DNA from: Phoronis australis | Lineage: Eukaryota; Phoronida; Phoronidae | NCBI GenBank assembly: GCA_002633005.1 | Contig: NMRA01000473.1 | Location: 185,471-249,470, forward strand | Reading direction: 5' to 3' | Length of the DNA: 64,000 nucleotides | Part shown: positions 55,340 to 64,000 of the stretch, one piece after another | How positions within the stretch are numbered: position 1 is the stretch's first letter | How the letters are laid out: every line of letters starts with the position of its first letter | Notes under the pieces: generated by a model | The model's database searches: none | What the model saw: only the letters and a program-made list of their open reading frames with translations | What the model was told of the DNA's origin: nothing | Translations under genes and position numbers: made by a program

Positions 55340-56645
55340 TTGGTGTACCCATTATTCAGCAGTGTTTATCTTATGCGATCTTCCTCTTGAGTAAAACATA
55401 GCCAGTTGGACGACACCGAATACGCCCTCTTTAGGAAGTTGACCACAACGGCGACCTTACGCCGCTCAGGGCACTCACTTCTGGCGTGAAGACAGAAAAC
55501 CTTTATCAGTAGACTTGTGATAAACTGATATAGACAATTCAAATGGAGAATGGTTCACAAGCACGTCCATACCGGAATCTTGTCATTTACAGGAAGCTCG
55601 TGGGTAAACTTCAATACAGAGTGACGCTCAAGTTCATCAAGCACTGATAACAAGTCATCAAAAGCACAATAAACAAAAATATCATCTACAAATCGTACAT
55701 AGATATAGGAATACCAACAATCACATTGCTAGCCCTTTTTTCAATTCAGACATATAAATGTCCGAAAAAGTGGGACCCAGAGGAGAGCCCATGTTCACGC
55801 CATCTTTTTTGTAGAAACAATTTTCCATTTATATGGCGAAATGGTACTTTGGTTGTGCAGATGGTCAACAACTCTCTCACATGAGTTGGTGAAATGTCGG
55901 GTGGCTTTAAATGTGGGTGACGGTATACACTATCCAAAATGATAGCAATGGTCTCATCCACCGGTACGTTGGTGAACAAAGACTCGGCGTCAAGCGACAT
56001 AGGTTGGTAATGGGGGGATGGCACTTGTGTGCGCAAAATCTCAATGAAGTCTTCACGCGAATTAATGGAGTAACGACTCTGAATATATGGCTTTATGATG
56101 TTATCAAGATGCTTCGCTGTCTTGTACATAGGCTTCAGGACTTGGGATATTATCGGCCGTAGAGGAACATCTTGTTGTGTATTTTGGGGTTACCATAGAG
56201 ATAACCTTCGGAGTATTCACCTTCGATTTCAGAGAAAATGCGACGACCAGTCTCTGCATTTATAGCCTTAATGTGACGATTCCATTCATGTTTAAGCTCA
56301 ATGACGGGTGTCCGAATACATATTAATAGACTCAGTTTATCGGAATAGTCATCTTTGTTTAAAATAACATACTGAGCACAATTGTTGATGCGGTGGATAA
56401 AGATATTATCATTATTCTTGAGGCGTTTGGAAGCATCTAGTAGATTGGTGGAGAGAGCACACTGATGGTTTTTCCTGCGACACTTCGTGCCTTCATAGTG
56501 AAGCTGTTCTCGTATGTTAGGGTTAACACTGAGGAACCCATCAGGTTTCAGTCGCAACATATCATTATACAGATTTTCCAACTCAACATTCTTGTGATAG
56601 GTGTCAAATTTGGGTCTAACATGAAAATTCGTCGAACAATAGTAG
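55340..56645 (-). pseudogene. Penelope-like reverse transcriptase part
   Basis: On the minus strand: an N-terminal region (NVELENLYNDMLRLKPDGF), YLYGNPKIHNK, PIISQVLKPMYKTAKHLD, PMSLDAESLFTNVPVDETI (the first Asp-bearing RT motif of Penelope-like elements), VPFRHINGKLF, and the catalytic box RFVDDIFVY at about 55690-55715. Then MDVLVNHSPFELSISVYHK and RAYSVSSNWLCF. Frames are broken at about 56150 (after NKMFLYGR), near 55750 and near 55500, so the copy is inactive. No LTR or IS-like ends are seen, as usual for this class. Confidence 0.85.
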
Positions 56646-56725
56646 CCTTCAGAGGATCTGGATCACCTCAATTAGTTTCAGATTTATTTTCTACGTTATT
56701 TATTTAAAGAAGAATGTCACCCGAT

Positions 56726-56935
56726 TAAATTAGTCTTTTTACCATTTAATTGGTCTATATCCACATCACCTCGTATACATTAGATCTTACCTCACCGAGA
56801 GGAGTCGCGCTAACCTGTGAGGAAGGTAAGTAAACGACACAGCGACGTCAGTGGTTCTTCTGGAGTGTGGTGTATTGTTCCCGCTTGTGCGAACTGTGAA
56901 GCTGCGAGGAGAGCGGGCATTTACTGCAAACAAAC
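56726..56935 (+). repeat. dispersed repeat family R2, copy 1
   Basis: Shares CCACATCACCTCGTATACAT, GATCTTACCTC(A/G)CCGAGAGG, TAACCTGTGAGGA and GACGTCAGTGGTTCTT with 61066-61262 in the same orientation. Identity is about 85 percent by eye. Confidence 0.75.
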
Positions 56936-58194
56936 ACTTTTGCAGTGTACGTGGAGAGTATGCTAATAAATATATTTCTTTAAGGATATCTCAAACCTTA
57001 TTGGCACCAAAATTGGGCACAATAGTTCATATGTGTACAGCAAAATGCCTCATCTTAATTATCCGGGAACTTCAAATACAAAGTGCATACCGTGTGGTGC
57101 ATTTCGTTGTTGGTTTCTTTCAGTCTCCCCGCAGTGTGCGCCATATGTTTTGTACTACAGTGTGCTGATGACTTATTTTAATAGGTCAACTCCTCCCCGG
57201 ACCTACTTCAGTCGAAGCGTTGTCGCCCGATTTACAAATTTGTGATAATTAAGTTAATTACACATTGCAAATTTAGCTGATATTACGACTGAATGTAGAA
57301 GAAACTAACAAGGTAATAGCATTTTCAAGTCTGATTGACCATAAACAAGTTTTTACCAATATCGGATAATTTTCACGACTCGTAACGTTTGCGGCTTTTT
57401 CTCGGGCTTTGGCAAATCGACTTAATGTCAATTTAGGAACACCGAGTTCTCGAAAATGGCTCGGTGATTTTTATAGAAACGTTCTAATTTTAAGTATTCA
57501 ACAATCTCAAACACGATATTATGATTTTTCATTAAACGTCTAGTAAGATGGATGAATGAGATGTTTCATTAAAATCGACGAAAAGGGTTATTTTGCTATG
57601 AACAGTGAAATTTTTACTTAAAAAGGTGATAAAGTAATAATTATAATGATACATCAATATAAAAAATTTCTATAATCTCTGATCTTTTTTCTTTCCGAAA
57701 ATAAAAATTTTTTTTTGACTATGGGTAAAAATGAAAGTATTCAACTAAGGTTTGCTAAAACCTTCGCCATGGACATCAACGTGGAATGAAAAGCAAAAGA
57801 CAGTTGTGGTGTAAAAAGGACCATCCTGTGCCCTCCTTGAGAGGGCCAGTCTTCGTTGCTAAGTTATTTGACCTCAAAGGTATGACCAATCACGAGCAAG
57901 GTCAAGGATAGACTTGAGCAGTGTGGTATCTGCTGGGAAGTAGTGTGGGGCTTCACACAACGCCGTCACTGAATTCAGATGGTTTAATACCTGACGCGCC
58001 ATCCGTAGACGGCAAGCAAACGTCGTGATGACGTCAAGATGACGCAAGTCTTCATAAGATCTTCATGTACTACAAACGAAGCACCTGATTACTTATCATG
58101 GGCCGTTCGTGTGAAAGTGTCGACCGTAACTACGCTCGTTATTGCGAACAAGACGTCGCTCGTGTTTTACGACGGTAATCGTTCGCTCCGGAGA
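56936..58194. other. no recognisable gene
   Basis: Spacer between repeat R2 and THAP element copy B. Nothing is supported. Confidence 0.35.
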
Positions 58195-59834
58195 AATTGA
58201 CCTATCGCAAGCTCCGCCCCCTTGCGAAAAGTCACGTGACACCCGACAAACAAACAAACAAGATGTCAGAGGCAAATACACTGTCGCTAAACGACGTTCC
58301 TGGTGAAATCCATGAGTGTTTTTGCCCCATTCCAAGACGCTTCGACAAAGACAACAGGCGATGCTTTTCAGCAGAGACTCGTACGGTCATAATGTGGGAA
58401 TTTATGAAGGCTACGATGAAAAAATAAGTGTTCGAGGAAAAGTATTTCGGAGCCAGCGAAAATCTGAAGGACCCCACACGGGGTTCACCTTCACCTGAAA
58501 ACTGATAAGGCCACTGATCCAATATGTTCATGCAAAGCTGGGTACGTCGAATTATCTGTATGATGCCATAGATTTCATGATATTTCGAACAAAATCAGTG
58601 AAGATTCACCGATATTTTTATTCTGCCGTCTGCTAAATTCCGCAAAATGAAAAGTAGGTCACAACTGATGGGATTCCCCGAGTAAAGTAAGTCGAGTCGA
58701 CAGCATTGTTTACACTTTTATAATCTTTGAGTGAAATATTTTGATTAAAAAATCAGGTTCATAGCTCAGGCACATACTCATTTTATTCTAGACAAGCAGT
58801 TAGCTTAGCTCCGGTAGATCTAGGGTTGTGTCCAAGTCAAATTAATGCATGGAAGTGGCCATAATTCAGTGCACGTATAACCTTTTGATGAATTTCATTC
58901 ACATTTTTTGTAGTTTCATTGCATAAAGGTAGCTTTCATTTAATTTTAACCGTAGCATGATCACTAAGGTGTGGTATGGTAACAAAAGATGACAAGTCTG
59001 GTGTAATGGCAAAAAGTGGCCATTTACAAAAATAACTAAAATTGTTTTTTGAAGCTTCATTAATCCAAGTATCATGTTTGAAAAAAACTACAAAATGAGT
59101 TCTGTCTAACTCTACAGATGTTCTAAACCAAAAGTAATTCAATTGTTTACTTTTTCGTGACAAAAGCTCGAACGACGCTTTGAGTTCAGTTGCGCCCCTC
59201 CCTGCATGTGCCGATCGAATCTGTCAATTTTGGTGAGAATTTCAGTTGATTGTCAGCTTACGAGTATATGAATAAAAAATGTACCTCTGCTGCAAAACAG
59301 AACGATGTCCATTATAGGTCGAAATAAATGAAAACTGATAAAAATGTCCTTAAAAACAACAATTTCCGGGGACTATCGCTAGACTAGTGCTGGGATCCAG
59401 CAGATGCCGAGACAAAGACGCCCAGACGAGTGAAACACCAGAGTCAAAATCAGATAGGCCTACACTATAGCCACCAATATATTTGCGTTTAACCTTCAAG
59501 TAATCCAGCAACATTGCCAAATTTAGCTGCTCACGTGTGGCCGTCCACACAGTTTGACTATCCATCGTTTACAGTCGGCTTAAGGAATACCCAAAAAGTG
59601 ACGGGATATTCCTCTCCAGCTGTACAACGACTGCCAGAATTGCACACGCCTTATCAACGCCGTTTCACCATTATTATCGCACATTTGTTGGGAGATAAGA
59701 TAAAATAAGATTTACCGACGTGTTGTTTGGCGGGTTAAATAGCGGTTTGGAAACGCAGACAAAGGTGTGTCAAGAATGCCGCGTTTTTATTTGTCAGTTA
59801 AGCCGTCAGTCATAATCCAGGGGATAGGTCAATT
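58195..59834 (-). mobile_element. THAP-bearing DNA transposon, copy B
   Basis: Inverted, 1640-bp sister of copy A. Its left end is AATTGACCTATCGC; its right end GGGATAGGTCAATT has one or two changes. Near the left end on the + strand, MSEANTLSLNDVPGEIHECF opens a 54-codon frame to TAA at about 58427. The equivalent start exists in copy A but has an early stop. The THAP remnant is on the minus strand at about 59550-59670 with VKLCGRPHVSS. It lacks the MITE present in copy A. Confidence 0.85.
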
Positions 59835-61065
59835 ACGACCCAAATTTCCGATGAGAAATTGATCTGCAGGTCACATGAGCTCTGAAACAGTCGTACGCTC
59901 ATAACTTTGCGATCGTATTTTTCGCTCATAATTTTATTGCTATGTTGTGTAAATGGAATCGGTGGAGCGACCAGCACCGATCTACTTAGTATCTAAAATA
60001 TCGACTATTAGTAGCGGATGAAAATATTTGCAGCGTAGTGTACTTTTTCACTCGTTCGAATCGCATACGAGAGAACCATGGTGACAACTTATAGAGCGAG
60101 AAATAAGAGAGAAGAAGATAACTATACTAGTTTATTATGCACTAAACATGAAATACAAATCTACAAACTTACAACTCATCACTAACTTCTGTCGACATCT
60201 CAGCTTTTACTTATAACCCAAAAAATTTATAAGCAATAAAAATACGTCGAAAAACGTATTTAAGTCCAAATTAAAAAGGCCCAAATAGTTTGTTTGGTTG
60301 GGATTCCTTGCGGATAGGATCGAGACCTGGCAGAATCCGAAGTTTGAGCGTGTGGCGCACATTTTTATAGGCGTATTTGCACCGCGAACGTTCCACATTA
60401 CGTTAAAATAGGGGACTCAAGTTAAACGTAAAAAAACAATCAAAATGCAAAGTGAAAATTTCGTTATCGGAAGTACCAAATAAGGGACCAACATACACCC
60501 CTTAAAATATAATAAGACCCTCTAGCTTCTGGTACTAAACTTAGTCTTAACTGACGTCTCGACTTAACTCACGACTCCATCAATAGATAGCGCTCTCGTC
60601 ACAGTTGTAATTGGTTTGTTATGTGTCATGACATTTACTGTGATGTCTCGCTACTCACTGAGGTCTCATTGTATTTCTTGCCTTTGATGAATGTAGTATA
60701 AATTTGTAGTACTGCAGCCAAATAGGATTCTTAAAACAATTTTCTGTCATTTGTTCTTTTAACTATGTCGCTCGGAGAGCTCCTTCATAGACGCCATCCG
60801 CACTCGAGGAGTGTTGTAGACAATAGGAGAAATGCAGAAAGACGTTATCTAACAATCAATGTCGTATCTTTTTTTTAACGAACTCTGCACCAGCTAAGTA
60901 ATACTATATAGAGCGGCAGCCGTGTTCATGTAGCCTACATTACGACCCCATTGCGGCATTTTTCCGTTGCTCCGAACTTGTTCGATTCTATAGCCCCAAA
61001 ACAGGTTGGGAAGTTTACCGCTGAAGCCAATATCTTACACGACTGATTTAATTAGTGTTTTTTAC
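59835..61065. other. no recognisable feature
   Basis: A/T-rich sequence with chance frames only. Confidence 0.35.
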
Positions 61066-61262
61066 CGTCTTAATCGGTCCATATCCACATAACCTCGTAT
61101 ACGGTCGATCTTACCTCGCCGAGAGGTGTCGTGTTAACCTGTGAGGATGGTGAGAAACGACACAGTGACGTCAGTGGTTCTTTTGCACAGTGAGTACCGC
61201 TATGGTGTGGTGTATCGTTTCCGCTTTTGCGAACTATGAAGCTACGAGGAAAGCGAGTATTT
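61066..61262 (+). repeat. dispersed repeat family R2, copy 2
   Basis: Second copy of the unit at 56726-56935, with a small insertion (near 61186-61202) relative to copy 1. Confidence 0.75.
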
Positions 61263-63260
61263 CGTTTTTCGATTTCCTAGAGAGCCCATAATGCTTCTGA
61301 AGTGGCTCGCGGTAGTCAGAATGAAAAGTACGCCGCTAATACCAAGTATGAGGCCGTGAATCTTCTCCGTGTCTTTCAGTGGCCTGCATTTCGTCGGATC
61401 TGTTCTTGATCAGTTTTTGATTATGGAGAATTGTAGTTGGCCATGAGAAGATAAACTATTACAATTAATTCAAGGCGTGAGAACACAACGTTTTATATGA
61501 TATATAACCTGTTTGATGACTGACTCGTTCACGCTGAGGCTTCTATTTGGTCCTCTGGGTGTAGGATGTTTTCGCCAGTTCTTTTTGTAAGCCCTAAAAA
61601 ACGTCGTAAGCACGCCTCTGTTGAGATGAGGTGCAAAATCAGGATGGTTCGTGAGACACATCTGCGCTTCTCCAAGAGGCGTTTCACTTCCAGAATTTCG
61701 TCAGTAGTTTCCATTATCGTGCAGTTAGCTCACTGACACCGTGACAAGCCATTCAAATGGTATTTGGAACCTAGGACCAATGGGAACTAACCACATGTTC
61801 CGTTGTCTGCGCACGTTCACGGTGCCTCTCTATTATTTCTTGATCATCCGGTTCGAACTGATAGCCTGTGAAACCTAAGGATCGACCTGTGAAGGGCTTC
61901 GTCGGATGAACACTCGCCTAAGTCGGGATTGTTAGTTGTCACGTTGTTGTTTATTATTGTGTGTTATGTTTCAAAATGAATTATTTTCACCGGTCTAAAC
62001 AATGCGTATATAAAGCCGAAACAAAGTCTGTCTCATTAGATACAATTTTGTAATGCCCTGGAGTGTTCGTAAGCGCAAATGTTTTGAGAAGCCTGCAATG
62101 AATAAATCACTGCGTTAATGGCTTCGGGTGCAATATGGTATTTCACTCGTTAAATATATTTATGTGAGCATATGAACCCGTCTTACTTCTTTCCCCGCTC
62201 ATTTCGGTCTATTCCATTATTCCTTTGTGTAGGACTACACGTCGTTTTCCCAGCCTTCGTATTGGTTTGTTGTTATCACGTGTCTCGAGTTTGATCAGCT
62301 CTTGGCTCTTATAGGCTGATGATTGTCACTTGTCCTTAGGGGTGTTTTCTTTGTTATGGTAACCTCGCTTTCAGTTCATCTTTGTTCCGGCCACATTGTC
62401 GCGCGTTCAAAAACTTATTCAATTTTCCCACCCTCTACCTCCCAGTTTTCGTCATTCTCTGGTACTTCCACGTGGCCGGCGCTTTTTATTGCCCATCTTA
62501 CCAGAAATTACCAATTATACGTTATTTACCTGTATTCATTATATTGTAATTATACTAGTCATAATAAATGACCTTATATCGCCTACCTCCGTCTCCTTTT
62601 CATCTCTGGTAACGAGCCTGCGACGCACGTATCATTTATCTATTATTCGGGACGTATGTCGATCATTAAAACTAATTGACCGGGCACCGAAGCTGTGTGA
62701 GCCCATGTTAATTCAGTGTTTGCTGACAGAAAGCTGATGTGAAACAATAACTCGATTTTATATCCTATGGTCAGATGTTGGGGGAATCTTTAAATAGGTA
62801 CTCGTATACGTCATTCGAATTATCGTTACTGTACAACTTTTTCCATGACGGTTCTGTGGAAGGGAACGTGACTTCGCGGCCCCCGACGACCTTGTAAGTA
62901 GATTTGCAGTTTCGCGGCTAATTCATCAAATTAATCACGTACACATTTTTATTTGGCTCACTAGTATAATCTTTTCGTGACTGGAAGGATGTTTAGTTTC
63001 CAATTTTGGTTGGTTTATGATCGTGCATAATGTCTTCAGTCCGGCCGCGATGGGCCTGATCGGGTTCCGAGACACTGGCCGGGATACTAAGCGTTTTGTG
63101 TGTTTAGAACTGAAAAAATTCACGACACACAGGTATGTTCTCCTATCTGTATTTTACGGACGAATAATTTAAATTTATCACCGAACAGACCCCAAACTCC
63201 AGCGACCGACCTTGATAAATTGGCCTACCGAACTTTGTAGGCTACGGTACGTACAAAACA
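61263..63260. other. no recognisable gene
   Basis: Chance frames only, including 61470-61714 on the minus strand and 62323-62737 on the plus strand. No motif recognised. Confidence 0.35.
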
Positions 63261-63420
63261 GTGGCGGATCTAAGGGGGGTTCAGGGGGTTTAAACCCCCC
63301 CCCCTCGGGCCAGGACCCAAAAATTAAAAAAAAACAAAAGCGTCTCCAGCAAAACAAAAACGGCACCGCCAGCGTGTGTAAACCCCAAGTAAACCAACTT
63401 CGAAAAAATTGAGGGGGGGT
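63261..63420 (+). repeat. M1-like end with G/C-run hairpin
   Basis: CAGTGGCGGATCTAAGGGGG is followed by runs of G then C that fold back (GGGGGTTTAAACCCCC). It looks like a related but different element with the same terminal sequence. Its other end is not located. Confidence 0.5.
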
Positions 63421-63605
63421 TCACTCTGAAAATATAGTTTTTTGCATTGTGAATTGCTGAGTCTTTGTGGCTCATCGGCAAAACGCGCGGGGATTTATTG
63501 TGCGCGCGCTTCCGTCGACACTTCTTGTTACGTTCGTGGTTTTCATTAAACTTGCAGAGTCCAAAACACAACCTTATATGGCACTGGTAGCTAGAATCAT
63601 AGATT

Positions 63606-63793
63606 ATGTAAGTTGTGCAAAACAATTCTCTGAAATCTGATTATGACTCATGAGCATATGATCTTTAGTTCTGACAAACAAGTTTTCAGTTGAGAGTTAG
63701 ACAGCATAGTGAATAGATGTATCTTGTAGATCTCTAGAATAAACCCACGTAAAACCGTAACACAGAGTTGTGTTTGAAAGAGGTTTTCATACA
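63606..63793 (+). repeat. candidate 5' LTR of a gypsy-type element
   Basis: Starts TGTAAGTTGTGC, contains AATAAA at 63738-63743, ends ...TTTTCATACA and is followed at once by TGGTGGCAAAGG, which looks like a primer-binding site. The 3' LTR would be beyond the window, so the boundaries are guesses. Confidence 0.35.
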
Positions 63794-64000
63794 TGGTGGC
63801 AAAGGTTGAAATCAATGTCACATGCGAATGAGGTTCACACAGTTAAGCGCACTAAGCCTAAGAAAGAGGAGAAGGCTAGGAACATTAAGAAATGTCAATT
63901 CTGTGCCAAAATGCATGCTATGAGCAAAGAATTGTGTCCGGCTTATGGACAAACCTGCAAAGCATGCGGCAACCGAAATCACTTTGCGGCTGTTTGTAAG
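63794..64000 (+). mobile_element. gypsy-type gag/pol start with zinc knuckles (runs off the window)
   Basis: A frame open to the last base encodes a Lys/Arg-rich stretch (VKRTKPKKEEKARNIKK) followed by two Cys/His units, CQFCAKMHAMSKELCPAYGQ and CKACGNRNHFAAVC. Paired zinc knuckles of this form, with CPAYG between, are typical of Ty3/gypsy gag-pol in invertebrates and bind the element's RNA. Only about 70 codons precede the knuckles, so the capsid part is missing or lies in another frame. The element continues past 64000. Confidence 0.72.

Larger units (their letters stand above)
52170..56645 (-). mobile_element. Penelope-like retroelement split by a piggyBac insertion
   Basis: The N-terminal and reverse transcriptase parts lie on the minus strand at 55340-56645 and the C-terminal endonuclease-like part at 52170-52738. 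Both halves have the same strand and correct order, with a piggyBac element between them. The right half reads up to LNNGYTNAFVN exactly at TTAA 55328-55331. The left half resumes with DNVKVYKPYDYVD and ends ENTSIW...KPFLNDQQTG then TGA (complement of 52170-52172), a typical Penelope C-terminus. Confidence 0.85.

Overview
The window is invertebrate nuclear DNA and is not prokaryotic. It is A/T-rich, with very low coding density, one gene split over five exons with GT-AG junctions, and a dense mix of transposon types usual in aquatic invertebrate genomes: Penelope-like, jockey/CR1-like LINE, Ty3/gypsy, piggyBac, a Kolobok-type element, THAP-domain DNA elements, MITEs, foldbacks and a tRNA-derived SINE. 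A marine deuterostome or spiralian such as a lancelet, hemichordate or brachiopod fits well; sequence alone does not give the species. An assembly gap lies at 48745-49490 and a 3-N gap at 32868-32870.

The only apparently intact host gene is a METTL27 (WBSCR27)-like SAM-dependent methyltransferase on the + strand. Its exons are 15330-15428, 15661-15786, 20343-20481, 21125-21217 and 38740-38918. All phases match, giving 636 nt and 211 residues. It covers 23.6 kb, of which about 17.5 kb is the last intron. Most repeats at 15.8-38.7 kb are therefore intronic.

Layout. 0-15 kb: broken THAP exon (441-596), dispersed and G-rich repeats, an eroded copy of a widespread unnamed invertebrate ORF family (10235-11976), and a 63-bp tandem repeat. 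15-39 kb: the methyltransferase gene. Intron 2 holds a Penelope endonuclease fragment beside a gypsy pol fragment. Intron 4 holds an 8 x 71 bp array, a 7 x 33 bp E-box array, an element built on a 433-bp repeat, foldbacks, three copies of one MITE, a LINE inserted in an older repeat, a THAP element with 14-bp inverted ends (31889-33853), and a cruciform-like hairpin. 39-52 kb: a SINE, an unidentified zinc-finger-like exon, two histone-type 3' stem-loops without a histone gene, a broken THAP/P-like region, a young Kolobok-type transposon with 162-bp inverted repeats around the gap, and a TG/CG microsatellite. 52-57 kb: a Penelope-like element split by a piggyBac copy. 58-60 kb: a second, inverted copy of the THAP element. 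The window ends in gypsy-type gag zinc knuckles.

No operon-like cooperation is visible. The biology is one small enzyme gene inside a record of successive transposon insertions, several of which can be ordered by nesting and by empty-site comparison inside the window. I found no convincing new multi-gene system. The best leads are the Kolobok-type element, the paired THAP elements, the nested piggyBac, the orphan histone stem-loops and a possible alternative terminal exon of the methyltransferase.
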